Position numbers and translations under genes: made by a program
Part shown: positions 1-11,885 of the stretch, one piece after another
Position numbering within the stretch: the stretch's first letter is position 1
How the letters are laid out: the number at the start of each line of letters is the position of its first letter
The notes under the pieces: model-generated
What the model was told of the DNA's origin: nothing
Database searches by the model: none
What the model saw: only the letters and a program-made list of their open reading frames with translations
Origin: Pardosa pseudoannulata
Lineage: Eukaryota > Arthropoda > Arachnida > Araneae > Lycosidae
Length of the DNA: 64,000 nucleotides
Reading direction: 5' to 3'
Assembly: GCA_032207245.1 (NCBI GenBank)
Contig: CM063510.1
Location: 53,839,644-53,903,643 of the forward strand

Positions 1-280
1 GCAAGGTGAGAAAGGGAACATTCTATATTGAAATTTGGATTGTTATATAACATTTAACTAACTCAAAGTTTGTCTTTTCTGTCATTTTTCATAATGTGAG
101 TCTATAAATCTTAAATATTGTTTAGTATCATATTAGTAATGCAAGATCACTGCTATACTGACTACTGCTTTCAATATGCTACTTTCTGATTTACTGATTT
201 GTAGACGCAACTTTCTTATTAAAGCTGTTGAGAAGTTGGGAGGGAAGGGCATCTTGAACATTGTAACAAAACCAGAATAA
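1..280 (+). CDS. 3' end of an unidentified plus-strand gene (last two exons, partial)
   Basis: The window opens with GCAAG followed by GTGAGA, a good splice donor, so bases 1-5 look like the end of an exon and 6-204 an intron. The intron ends in a pyrimidine-rich stretch plus TAG at 202-204. From 205 the frame, completed by the last two bases of the previous exon (AG|A), reads 24 more residues to a TAA stop at 278-280. The tail is basic and protein-like (RNFLIKAVEKLGG, ending VTKPE). An AATAAA overlaps the stop (276-281) and another lies at 436-441. I do not recognise the protein from so short a C-terminus. The call rests on matched donor, acceptor and frame plus plausible polyadenylation signals; chance cannot be excluded without the upstream sequence. 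Confidence 0.55.
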
Positions 281-460
281 ATGCACAAGTGAAGTAACTT
301 TGTAATCTTATATACTATACATAGTCTGTTGGAATCGTATCTTGATGAGTTAAGACTTATCAAAGTCTAAAGAGGCACATGAAAATAATACAAAAAAAGC
401 ACTATAAGCAAAACTATCTGAAAACTTGCAGCTTTAATAAACACGCTCAGCCTTTATTCC
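276..460 (+). terminator. 3' UTR and polyadenylation signals of the left-edge gene
   Basis: AATAAA occurs at 276-281 (overlapping the stop codon) and at 436-441, the second followed within about 20-40 bases by a G/T-containing stretch. Either could end the plus-strand transcript, which would make this gene and CSRNP convergent. Confidence 0.4.
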
Positions 461-2729
461 AAAATGCTTGTCAGGGGTTGAAGCATTAACAAATTACCTC
501 AATAAAAAAAATTCCAATATTAAAACATTCAGTAGATTACAATATTTTAATTGAATAAAATATGTTTATAGCAAAAGTCATACTTTAAATATATTAATTT
601 TTTTAAAAATGTATAAATGAAGTCTTGGCTTAATGATTTATTCAGCATGTTTATAAAAAATTATTCTTGAAAGATGAAAAATGGAAAACTAAAGCATTAA
701 AAATTTCATTCATAAATACTTATATATTAAATAAATAATCCTTTAATTATCACTTCCTTAATTTTTCTCTTCTATAATATAAAACTTGAGCACATAAGTT
801 GCTTTTATAAACACCTAACACAAAAATATGTCATCACATTTTACCTCAATAATAAAGAAAATTGAAAACAAATATTCTTGTACATTTTTAGTATTGGAAT
901 TGTTTCAACTTCCTTAATTGCAACTGAAAAGTGTTTCTATCTTGCAAGCAGAGAATAAATGTTGAGCTAATCACAAGCTGACTATCTGACCATGAGTATT
1001 TACTAGTACTGCTGTGTCATCCACTTTTTTGTAACTAAAACAATTGGAAAAGTAATTTTAAAACTTTAAAAAAATATATAACTTTCATTTTCCAGAGGAT
1101 ACTATGACTGGTGAGCAGTTTTTTAATTATACATTTAAACACTGTTTCATGAAATCCATTTTTAATTATTGTGATTTAAAAATTTTCACAAAAATAGACA
1201 GTACTTTATTTCATTTAGTAAGAATATAAATAGAAAATAATAATAATAATACAAGTGTATAATAATAAATCTTTATCACTCTCTTAAAATCTGTAATGAT
1301 GTTATTATATTGAACAGCAATATAAGTAATTAGCAAATTAATTTTAAACATAACAAAAATAATATTTTAAAAGATCAACTGTTTTTTATGGACATGCTTT
1401 TAGCTACTGAATTACAGACAAAAGCACATTAAGATATGCTACTTTAAAAATCAGGCCTATTTGTATGAATAACTTTTATACTTTTGTAAAAACAAGTTAA
1501 AATTTGTGCAAAAAACACATTAAACAAACATAAATGTGTAAAACCATAAGATATATACACATATATGAAAGAGATGATGTATATATATATTAGTAAAAAA
1601 TTAACATATTTATCAAATATTTAGATAGAAATTAATTATTTTTATCTCTTTGATGTTAAAAAATTGTTAATTCACATGCTGTATAACATATTTATTAAAG
1701 TTTCAACACAAACTGTTCTAAAACTTTTTTCTTTAACATCTCTTATTAATTAACTAATATTAACATATGCAACTAAATGTTTTTTGTTTAACATTTCATT
1801 CTATTAACTATATGTAAAATAAATAAATAAGCAATTTTAGGCAAAATGTATATCACATGTAAAAACAACCAGTATCACAAAAACATTGATTGTTGGAAAA
1901 TATAGCAAATATAGATTAGATTTATAGACTTGGAGTATATGTTTTAAAATCATAGGTACATCAATATAAATAATTAGATTTCAAATGGCAGAGATGCTGC
2001 AGATGACTAGATATACAAGAAAAAAAGATCAATAAAATTATTTATAAAAAATTCAAAATTAAAATAATGATTATTGAAAAATCTGTAACAAATGGTCCAA
2101 GTATTCATATTTTAAGTTCTTACACTTTTATTTCAAATGTTAATAACAGATAATACAAGTTATAATATATAACTAAACATAATTTTTGATGTTTATCCTA
2201 AATTTTCTTTAAAAAAAGTAATTGCATTAAAAGCATGTTTTTAATTGTGTAAAATAATATTGAAAACTTTTAAAACTATGAAAACAAGCTTATATTCTGA
2301 TATACCAAACACAAATGTGTGTTATGAATGTAAATATATATATACTGTCTAACCCAGAATTTGACTTATACATATGGCATAAAAATAAGATTTAAAAGAT
2401 AAAATCTCAAGGAAAAAAAATCAGTGAACCGTACCAAGAAATGATTAATAATTTTATAGCTCAGATAATGTAAATCATACAGCATTCTAAAATTATTCCA
2501 TTGTTTGCAAAAATTATACAAACTGTGTTAGAAACATTTACAGTTACAGTTAATTCAAAATCCAGAATACTGAATTATTAACTGGATCTTGGAAAAAGAG
2601 CTGTAGTAAAGCAGTTGTATTTAAAAATTTATTGTTAAAAACATGAATAGTTCATTTTTAAACAATAAAATACATGTTTTGGGAAAAAATTTAGCTACCA
2701 ATGTTAATAAATGCTAATGTAATTTACCA
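461..2729 (-). other. AT-rich stretch: likely CSRNP 3' UTR plus convergent intergenic spacer
   Basis: There is no reading frame of interest on either strand. The sequence is almost wholly A/T, with many TTTATT motifs (AATAAA on the minus strand), so the true CSRNP poly(A) site cannot be chosen by eye. It contains AT microsatellite patches near 1560-1590 and 2333-2344. No transposon could be recognised. Confidence 0.5.
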
Positions 2730-5700
2730 TCATGCTGAAACTGTTTCTACAATAGTTTTTTTAATAATTTCCCCAAGATTTTCACCAGGCTCATCATTTC
2801 TCTCATTTTCAATGCGTTGAGAAATGTAGCACTTTGGTTCCCTCCCTAATGAAAGTGGACATATTTCTAGTGAATTAAATACTTTTTCAGAGTCTAAATT
2901 AACTGGCTTTATGGCAGTAACATCCTGAACTTTAGAACTCAATAGTCCATTGAAGAGTTCCATTTTGGTCCCAGGAATAACAGAACTCAAATCAGTATAG
3001 CATTGTTCCTCCTCTACAGAGGTTTCCAAAGCCTTTGGAGAAGCTGGTTGGCGATTATATTCACTTGAAGTTTCCTTGATGGAGTTTATAAGTTGATGTT
3101 CATAATCCTCCTGCTGTGTAAGAGAATCCTGGAAATTATTCCTATCTAAGGAATTCATAGAGTTCCCATTAGTAAAATGATTTTCTGAATTACCATTGCA
3201 GAAGTGATTATCTTGCTGCACCATTGATGAAAAGGTGTTTTCTGCTGAATAATAACACCTCATGTTCAGATCAGAGTTGGATGAACATGTTTTGTTGAAG
3301 TGATTTAAAAACTTTGAACTATTTGTCTGAGTAACACTGTCAGTCAAAGATGGCTGAAGAGATCGTTGAAGTGATGAACTGTTGGAGGAAGTATCCATGT
3401 CCGAGTCTATATCATCACTGGAATAATCTGAATTCTCAGAATATGAACTTTCCTGAGGACTAAAGGGAGCATACATCTCACTCACTGATTTCTTTTCGGC
3501 CTCACTGATGGCCATAAATGCAGATACCTGTTCTTTGAGAGGGCTATTAACAATACAACTATTAGAGTCAAGAGAAGAGGTAGCAGTCATAGATAAATAT
3601 GATGGAGATGGAACACAAGAAGAAAAAGTACTAGAAGATGAAGAAAGTGAACTACATGTATCACATGACGACAATGATGACACAGAAAAATTGTTTGCCT
3701 CAGACTTTGCCAACATTTGTTGCTCCTGCTTCTTTTCCAACTCAAGTCTCATGAGTGTATGAATAAAATGAGTACGAACCCTAAGAGGATTGAATTCAAT
3801 TCGACCAGCTGTATTTCCACAACCATCACGACTGCAACCACATGGAAAGGAGAAACGATCAACTTGGCATTTGATGCCAGCTTGACTACAAGTACATGTA
3901 TCAGGGTCACAATAAATTTTACATTCACATCCACAAAATTCCCTAGAGGACCTAATATCACGACATTCTTCCTTTTCAAGGGAATCAATTTTCTGAACAC
4001 CTGAAGCCCGAAGAAGAGCCCGCCTCTGGCGTATAGGAACTGGCTGAAGAAAATAACAACTGTCAGCTTCTAATTCAGAATCTGAAACATCACTTATATC
4101 CTCACTATCGTCTGAATCTGATGCAGAGGACTGGTATTTGGCTAAACGACGTTGATGATTAATCAATTCTCTATGTACACGTTTCTGCTCTTCTGCATGC
4201 TCCAAAATAGAGAACATTTTCATCTGGCTGTGCTTTTGATCCATCCCTAAAAAACAAACATTTAATACAAAAAAAAATAATGTATCCAAGAATACATTTT
4301 AAGCATGACACAGAAAAATAAAAATTTTAACTTGTTATTTCTTTACTTCTCAAAAAAAGTCTCAAAGATTAAGAAAAAAAAATCAGATTTTAACATTACT
4401 CATTGAGAATCAAATTACTGTACCACAAACCACATTTCTTTCACAGCTAATGATTAAGATAAAAATGAATTAATCAAACTCATGAATTTCAAATAAAATT
4501 AGCAATACACAAAAAAAGACACTTAAAATATGACTTTACAACTTTTTAAGTTTTAATTCAACATATTTTTCTGTCTCAAAGTAGAAAATATCTATAAAAG
4601 TGCAGTAAAAAACAAAATATTTCAGATAATTATATAAGATATAAATTACTCCAATAACAAATAGTAACTTTTGAGCATAAACTAATTTAAAAACTTACAT
4701 AAATAGAGGAATAATAAATATAGAGAAATAAGTAAATTTTTTTATAAGAAAAGAAAATGTTAACAAACTAAGCTACTTTGGAAAAGCAAAAGCCCATTAA
4801 TGGATTCTATGTGATTAGTTCATACCTATAAGCTATAAAATAAAAAAAAAATGTAAGATAGATTAGTAAAATTATAAAATTAGATTAGTAATTAGTAAAA
4901 AATCTTTTTTAAAATGCTAAGAATTATTGAATATCTCAAAAAAGCTGAGTGAAAAATTCAACAAAACTTGATTTATAACAGTTCAGTTAGATAAAAATTC
5001 AAGAAATATTCCCACTGAATTCATGTTTAACTGAATTTTTAAAATTTTTATTTTTTAATAAAGGTGATTCTTAATTTAAGACCACAGATCTGCTCAGTAA
5101 TCTTATGATTTATAATGAGTAGTAAAAAGGGATAGTTTGCATCAAATGCTACCTATGTTACCCAAAAAAGCTAATATTACAAATCTAAAAAAGTATCTGA
5201 TAGCAAGACTGTGTTAATCAAAATATTCGAGCTGAACAAAACTAGTATATTAAGTTTATTGAATATTCATGGCTAATCAGCCTACAGATTTCAATTGCTA
5301 AACTAAGTAAAAGAATAAATAAAATAAATAATAGTAATAATAATAATAATAATTTTTGGCTATTTATTTTAATTATTCTTTATGCAAAAAATAACAAGCC
5401 TGAAATGGTTTACAGCCATGGTTCTCAAACTGTATGCTGCAGCATCAGGGATGCCTGAATAGTATGCCAGGGATTCTACAATAATACAGAAAATTAGCTA
5501 AAAATTGTAGGATTAAAGAAGGCATGATAAAAATAATTAAAAGTTAAAATGTATTTTCTCATCACTGCATCACAGTTGAAACATGCCAAAAATTGCCCTT
5601 GTCTAATATCTTGAAGTATAAAAAATCCTCTACTTCCACAGTTTTCAAATTGGGTGTCACAGCCTACTGGAGTAGAGATGTGGGTTGAGCCAATGTATTT

Positions 5701-8166
5701 TTAAGTGCCCAAAATCGGGCCATTTAAAAAAAATTTTTAATTGACACTCTGACATAATTTTAATAAGTATAACAGCTTACAAATACATGTTACAGTTATT
5801 GCATACAATTATCTTCTTAAATAATAATTAAATCTAATAACTAATAAAGAGTATAATGTGTTTAAGTAACAAGAAAAAGAGACAAGAGAAATCGCATTAA
5901 AAATTCTTGGGGCTGCATCAGTGACTTCTACTACCATTGAATGAACATTTAGTACTTTTACTTGGATTCACAATATAAAAAAATTAAATTTGCTGGCATG
6001 TGACTGGGCAGACAAACTAACTTATCTTGCTTATAATTAGAAACTGATGCATGGAACTCCCAAGTCCCAGAAAATAATACAAGATGAGAAACATGGAGAA
6101 AATTCTGTTTCAAATGAAAAGTGAGAGGAAATCTCAGTTTGATAAATCAGAGTCAGAGAAACCTGAATCTGAACCACTATATTCATCAGAGGAAAATTGT
6201 GAAAATGAATGAAGCAGAGGAAAATATTAACCAATTTCATTTCCTTTTTTATTATTATTACTATTATTATTATTATTGCTACTAGGTGACCTGATTTAAT
6301 ATATGTTAGCCATAGCACATTTTATTCCAAAATAAAAATTGCATGCAGTCAGTGTATTATCAGTGTATTAATGTTAATTGTCAAATAATACTTTCCATAA
6401 TAATATTTCAGAACTGTTTAACAAATTTTTGTTTTAAACAAGTATAATATAACTTAGTAAATTAGAGTAGAATACTGGATATATAAAAATTATTTTCAGA
6501 TTTGATCAACTAACTATACATAAGATTTGATCAATATGCATTTTATCAATAAGCATCTGTTTGACTATAAATTCAATATTTCTCAGAAATGTATTAATGC
6601 CCCGAAATTTTTGAATTGGGACATTTGTCCCAAATTGTAAATGCCTGGAAATTTTAACACTATTACCTGGAGTGTTGGGACATTTGTCCCAAATTGTAAA
6701 TGCCTGGGAATTTTACACTATTACCTGGAGTGTACATGCCACAGGTGCTGCAGTGGAAAAGTTTGAAAAACACTGGCTTAGAGGGTACCATATACTACCG
6801 AAAAAGCCTGGGATACTCTACATAAAAAGCCAGGTTCATGCTTAGCAAAGACTCTATATTATCTCCTTATACTTGAAAACTAAATAAATGATGATTCTGT
6901 AATTTTAAAATTCCTCTCACAAGAAGATCAGCAGGCAGAAGAGCAGTATAGAATCAAGAGAAATATTTGACCTCTTGATGATGATTAAAATTGTAATGAT
7001 GCATTGAGGTCAAATCAGACTTCTACCATTGCTGAGCTTCAGCTCTTTTAAACAGAAGGCATACCATTTCACCTCCAATATGATCATGAACCTCATCTAA
7101 TATGGTTTTCAGACAAAATAGATATGTAGCGACAACAAAGTTTCATACTATATACCTCTCCAAATCACTGCTACCAATTATTAGCTTTTAAAGGGAAACA
7201 ATTTTTACTTTTAAAATGAAAGTATTTACAAAAATGCATGTCTATGTTTCTCCCCAAAATAAATAAAGCCTTAAACAATAACAAATTAAACAGTGATAAT
7301 GACTCACTTACATTTGTTAACTTTAGAATGTTGTTATATATGGAGTGTATAAATGCAAATAAAGTTTATTCATCCTTCATTTCTATTTGATGTTTTACAA
7401 AAAATTCTTTCCTAACTGTTTTTATACTGGATTGAGTATTAACATTATTGTTAGATGATTACTTAAAACTACTAATGAGATAAGGTTTTAATTCACTCCC
7501 TCAAACTTTTACCTGGACTACTTTTCTAAGCTTTATTATTCAATAAGAAACACAAACTGTCAAATACTACACTAAAATTTTAATTCCCTTTAATCCACTT
7601 TGTTATAAATTTCCCATGCTATTTCAGTCAGTTGACATATAATTCACTTTTTAGAATAAATATCATCAACCTAAAGACATATATATTTCAAAAACATTTC
7701 ATTTTAAAAAATTCATGGCAAGCTTAAACTTTTAATTTCCATTCAAATGTTAATACCTTGATATCATTAATAAAATGCCATTACCACATGAAAGGAGCAG
7801 TAATTTTCTTTGGAGAAAACAATAAACAAGAAAAAATAGAAAAAGGTTACCAAGAGTAGATCCTCCTTGACTTGGGACGCATGTAAACCCTTGAGTTCTA
7901 GGAAAGTAATATACAGTAACATTGGCAAAACAAACATTTTTTTTCTTTGGCTTTTTCTTGGGAGGTTCATCTACATCAGATGTCTCTTCAGTAGTATTTA
8001 CATTTATAAATGGAACTTCAGAACTTAATTCTGATTTTATGCTACTGTTACTAGTATCATCTCTCTCCATATCACTGCTACTTGGCAAACTTTCAACACA
8101 TGAATCATCAGGAGATGCCCCTTTAGTTTCATTGGCAGAACACTCATCTAATTTGTGCTTTGGCAT
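2730..8166 (-). CDS. CSRNP: CSRNP/AXUD1-family cysteine/serine-rich nuclear protein (2 coding exons)
   Basis: Coding exons are 8166-7851 (105 codons plus one base) and 4246-2730 (ending TGA), joined CTTG|GTAACC to TTTTTTAG|GG, giving 610 residues. From the N-terminus: an acidic Ser-rich region; a basic NLS-like run PPKKKPKKK (about 68-76); the family signature [12 protein letters not shown]...PSQGGSTLG (about 83-106), which crosses the splice; FLQPVP and [10 protein letters not shown]; a cysteine-rich block starting [14 protein letters not shown] (about 210-250); then [19 protein letters not shown] Ser-rich tail follows. The order and wording match CSRNP1-3 and Drosophila Axud1, nuclear DNA-binding regulators linked to Axin/Wnt, TGF-beta and JNK-driven apoptosis. 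The first ATG is preferred because the candidate upstream exon puts an in-frame TGA before it. The Met near 4289 lies in the intron and is not a start. Length is typical of the family. The single intron within the CDS is 3.6 kb. Function is inferred from family. Confidence 0.93.
5418..6776. mobile_element. Old non-autonomous hAT-like element in the CSRNP intron
   Basis: The left end reads CATGGTTCTCAAACTG...GCTGCAGCA. The right end, on the minus strand, reads CCAGTGTTTTTCAAACTT...CTGCAGCACC. Such CAGTG(G/T)TTCTCAAACT ends are typical of hAT elements. No transposase survives. A further hAT-type terminus, CAGTTTTCAAATTGGGTGTC, sits inside near 5639, so two elements may be nested. Exact ends and target duplications are not clear. 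Confidence 0.45.
6608..6733. repeat. Two-copy tandem duplication, about 60-bp unit
   Basis: The block starting TTGGGACATTTGTCCCAAAT, running through TGCCTGG and ending ACCTGGAGTG, occurs twice head to tail (starts near 6616 and 6675). Each unit contains the palindrome TTGGGACATTTGTCCCAA. It lies within the hAT-like repeat near its right end. Confidence 0.8.
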
Positions 8167-8182
8167 GATGTCATATACAATT
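8167..8182 (-). promoter_or_regulatory. CSRNP 5' UTR part of the start-codon exon with its acceptor
   Basis: On the minus strand TTTTTTCTTTTAG ends at 8183 and is followed by a 16-base leader and then the ATG at 8166. The pyrimidine tract and AG are a convincing acceptor, implying at least one upstream non-coding exon. Confidence 0.6.
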
Positions 8183-8261
8183 CTAAAAGAAAAAATAAAA
8201 GCAAATAGTTGCTAAAAAACAATACAATTTATGAAACAAAAGTATTATTATATATAAGTAA

Positions 8262-8800
8262 TGTGACCAGACGTCCCTTTTTGAACGGGACTGTCCCTTT
8301 TTACAATTACAAGTCCCAGTATCCTTGAAATGGACTGTGGGGTGTAAAATTGTCCCATTTTCAAAAACCGTGCAAAAATTTAAGTAGCAGATGGTCTAGC
8401 CACTGCCCTGCTTTTCTATTATAATTGAATATACTTTATGTTTGCCTGCTACAAATACTCCAGTAGAAAGAGTATTTTCTATTATAAACAAATTGTGGAC
8501 ATCTGAGAAAACCCAGAGACAAATTTCAGTTCTAAAGGGGATGTTGATGATTAAGGTAAATATTAAAAAAACGTGCCAAGAGTTTCATTCTGATTTGAAA
8601 TCGTCACCAGCTATATTAAAACAAATTTGTTCTTCTGATAAATATAAATATAATGTTTTGTGTACCTATATCTTGCAATTAATAACTTTTAAGCCAACTA
8701 ACTTTTTCTGAATAAATAATTTTAAAAAAGTGTTGTTTCTTTCATTGACTACCTATAATTTGACATAAATAAACCAATGTCCCATTTTTAGTTATACATA
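8262..8800 (+). pseudogene. hAT transposase dimerisation-domain relic with hAT-type left terminus
   Basis: The left end reads GTGACCAGACGTCCC followed by repeats of GGGACTGTCCC, a common hAT terminal style. From 8442 to about 8660 the plus strand encodes a recognisable hAT C-terminal dimerisation segment: NTPVERVFSIINKLW, then TSEKTQ, then a tail with CQEFH and CSSDKY. The upstream catalytic region is missing, so this is a deletion derivative rather than a working gene. It sits just upstream of the CSRNP start-codon exon, in the intron of the 5' UTR. Confidence 0.6.
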
Positions 8801-9719
8801 AGACACTTTAACAGAATGTCATCTGTAAATACAAGAAATTTATAAATGGCCGAGCCTAATGTAAAAGTGCAATTTAAAATTAATTATAATCGAATAAATA
8901 CAAACAAAACAGAAGTCACAATACAAAATGACTTAAAATAGCTTTTAAAAAAATTCTATAATTTTGTCCATAAAATATCTTTTATAACATAAGAAAATGG
9001 GCAAATATATATATATTTTTTACTATCTCCATACGTAATTTTAACTTTTTAAATCAAAGTAGTTTTTCAATTGTTGACAAAGTAATTCTTTTAGGTTGTA
9101 TCTTACATAATAAAGTTAATATAATTAACTAATACATAACTATGATACTCTTATCAAGAAACTATTTTTTTTAAATAACTATAAGCAATGAAACTAAACT
9201 GCATATTATTTTTATAGTTTTAAAGATATAAAGTTCATTTTATTAACCTTATACTGTGAAATCCAATAATTTTATACTGCAATTATTAATTTTGATTATT
9301 CATACATTAAACCACTTAACAGTATCAAAGGATGATAAGCATTCACTTTTTACATTATGCATGCATATTAAAGTAAAAATCCTAATTAATAAAATATCAA
9401 GAATTATAAATTTTAAAACTTTTGTGAATATTCACAATTAGCTCTAATTATTTATTAAATATAAAAAATGCAAGATAAGTATAGCAAGAAAAAAAATATG
9501 ATAAATAAGGAATAATATAAATTTATTAACTATAAATGCTATAAAATGCTTACAAGTTCTAAGACTTTTAAGCACTTTAAAAAAGTGAAATAAATAGAAT
9601 ATGATAAATAGATATATTAAATTAGAAATTCATTTGTAATTTTTTTTAATGTATAGACACAATTGGGTAAAATGTATTATTGAAATAAAACATTTTTATA
9701 GAATGAATCAAAATCTTAC

Positions 9720-9785
9720 CTTGGATAACAAACAAAACTATATGTGGTTCAAAGACAACAGGATTTTAAAATCACTAAATAAAAC
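9720..9785 (-). other. Candidate non-coding 5' exon of CSRNP (66 bp)
   Basis: On the minus strand a long pyrimidine tract ends CCATTTTAG at 9786. The 66-base exon ends ATCCAAG followed by GTAAGA, a near-consensus donor at 9719. Spliced to 8182 it places TGA in frame 12 codons before the ATG, which supports that ATG. It could instead be a chance pair of splice-like sites in AT-rich DNA; there is no coding content to test. Confidence 0.4.
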
Positions 9786-10027
9786 CTAAAATGGAAAAAA
9801 AAAGTATAAAATAAAATAAAAATAAAAAAAAATTTCAAAAGAAATAAAAAAATATAAATCTTATAATACACAACTTCAGTATGAAAGTAAATAATTATTA
9901 ACAGGATTTCATATGCTTTCATATGTAAACATATAGTTCAAGATAAGCAAATTCTTTTTTAATATAAATTTATAAGTAACATGACAAAGAAAATAACCCT
10001 AAACATAATCGCAAAATTTTGACATAA

Positions 10028-10028
<1 letters not shown>

Positions 10029-10097
<69 letters not shown>
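10029..10097. repeat. (TA)n microsatellite, about 34 repeats
   Basis: An uninterrupted TA dinucleotide run. Shorter relatives occur at about 10732-10754, 27057-27080, 27609-27635 and 30612-30648. Confidence 0.95.
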
Positions 10098-10100
<3 letters not shown>

Positions 10101-10207
10101 TACATTATGTTTATATATCCATCCTAAAAAACTACATATAGAAAAAATTGATTATCTCAAAAAACAAGAAAACACTAATAGATTTGTCATTACATTACTC
10201 ACATTTA

Positions 10208-11205
10208 TAATATCAAATATTTTAATTACTTTCATCCGTATCTTATTAATAATATTTTTAATAAAGAAACAAGTTTCTAACAGATAAAATATCTATCATT
10301 TTTTTTTATACAAATAAATACAGGCACATCTTTAACACATTAAAATTAACAAAACTTAATAAAAGCATAACACTAATATTAATTTAAACTTGATACTAAT
10401 TTAAATTATTTATATAGTAATAAGGAAAAATTCACAAGCACAAAATAACTACAGAAGACTTGTTTGTGATTTGATTTTAGCAAAAAGTAATTGTGATTAA
10501 AAATGAAAAATCACAAATTTCTTGCTATGAAATATTTTTAAGATTTTTATCCAAAATATAAGAAAAATAATGCATATTAAACTGTAATCTTTTCATGAAA
10601 TAAGTACACATTTTTAATAAAGAAAAAGTTTAAAGAAATTATTTTTTCATAAAAAATACATTCTACATTTATATTGCCTTATATTAAATTTGCATAATTA
10701 TATGTAGCAATAGTCTCTTTCAAAAAAGGAACTATATATATATATATATATATACTTATTTATTTATTTATTATTTATATGTATGAACATAATAAATATT
10801 AGTAGATGAAATGAAAAAGATTTTTTTTAATTTACTGGGCTACACAAATTACTTAAAATTTTAATCAATGACATAAACACACGTCATAAATTTATGAAAA
10901 ATATTATAATAATATTATATACATGTACTCATGTTTATGATATCAAATTATTTTAATTACTTTCATCCATATCTTATTAATAATATTTTTAATAAAGAAA
11001 CAAGTTTTTAACAGATAAAATATCTATAAATATTATAATAATAATATATTTGTTTATTTATTTATTTATATGAACATAATAAATATTAGTAGGTCAAACG
11101 AAAAAGATTTTTTTTTTATTTACTGGGCTACACAAATTACTTAAAATTTTAATCAATGACATAAACACACAAGTCATAAATTTATGAAAAATATTACTTT
11201 AGAAT
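10208..11205. repeat. Local duplications in a CSRNP 5' UTR intron
   Basis: A segment containing TTTTAATTACTTTCATCC and AACAGATAAAATATCTAT occurs near 10208-10300 and again near 10938-11030. A second segment, containing GAACATAATAAATATTAGTAG and GGGCTACACAAATTACTT, occurs near 10774-10917 and again near 11068-11200. The order is A-B-A'-B', consistent with tandem duplication of a roughly 0.3-0.7-kb block with later deletions. No protein or RNA signal is seen. Confidence 0.75.
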
Positions 11206-11689
11206 AAACAGCATTTAAATGGTAAAATTTAAAAAATTGTATTAAATAATATAATATATTGAATAATATTCATATATATATGAATGTTCAGAAATTTTTT
11301 TTTAAATCATTTCATTTAAATGTCTATAAATGCCACTGAATATAATTATTTCCAATATATATATTTTTTTTTATCTTTAACCATCAAATAATACCATTAT
11401 TAAAAGAAAGATGATAAACTTCCATACATTTTTTTTCAATCAATGGAATTTTTTACATAAATATGGAATTCAATAAGTAAATCTATAATTTCTAAAACTG
11501 TATGTACGAAAGAGAAACTAGCATCTCTGATATTACATATTTTCTTTTCAAATTTAAATACTGACTACTACACATTAAAATCTACTCACCACATGAAACT
11601 AAGCAGAGTGAATAGTAATATGAGAAAAGCCTAATAAAAATATAAGGTCCATTCAACAAAAAGAAAAGAAAAAAAATCAGATACAAGAG

Positions 11690-11885
11690 CTGAATGCTAA
11701 GGGGGACATCAGTTAGCAACAACTATTGATCAAGCATCCCTCTGCTACTCAGCCTGCCTCAGTACCTGCTAAAATCAATGGATTCTTCCACTGCAGAAGG
11801 GTATGTAGGTAGTGAGGGCAAGAGGGACTACTGCATCTAATGCATACAAGACACATGGTTTCTCCTGCTTATAGTCTTCAATATT
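11690..11885. other. Unexplained higher-GC island in AT-rich intronic DNA
   Basis: About 190 bases here are clearly less AT-rich than the several kilobases on either side. There is no convincing frame; possible splice-like sites exist on the minus strand (GCAG|GTACTG). It may be an old SINE or LTR piece, an enhancer, or an additional 5' UTR exon. I cannot decide. Confidence 0.3.

Larger units (their letters stand above)
4247..7850 (-). other. CSRNP intron between the two coding exons
   Basis: Donor GTAACC at 7850 and acceptor TTTTTTAG ending at 4247, both on the minus strand. The intron is AT-rich and carries an old hAT-like repeat (see 5418-6776). No other coding exon is seen; joining the flanking exons keeps the conserved family sequence uninterrupted. 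Confidence 0.85.

Noticed and set aside
4247..4289. Using the Met at 4289 as the CSRNP start (519 residues in one exon)
   Set aside because: These 14 extra residues lie upstream of a strong acceptor (TTTTTTAG at 4247) and do not resemble the family, whereas splicing to 7851 restores the conserved GGSTLG junction.
6037..6318. Ile-rich minus-strand frame
   Set aside because: It is produced by an ATT/AAT trinucleotide repeat inside the CSRNP intron.
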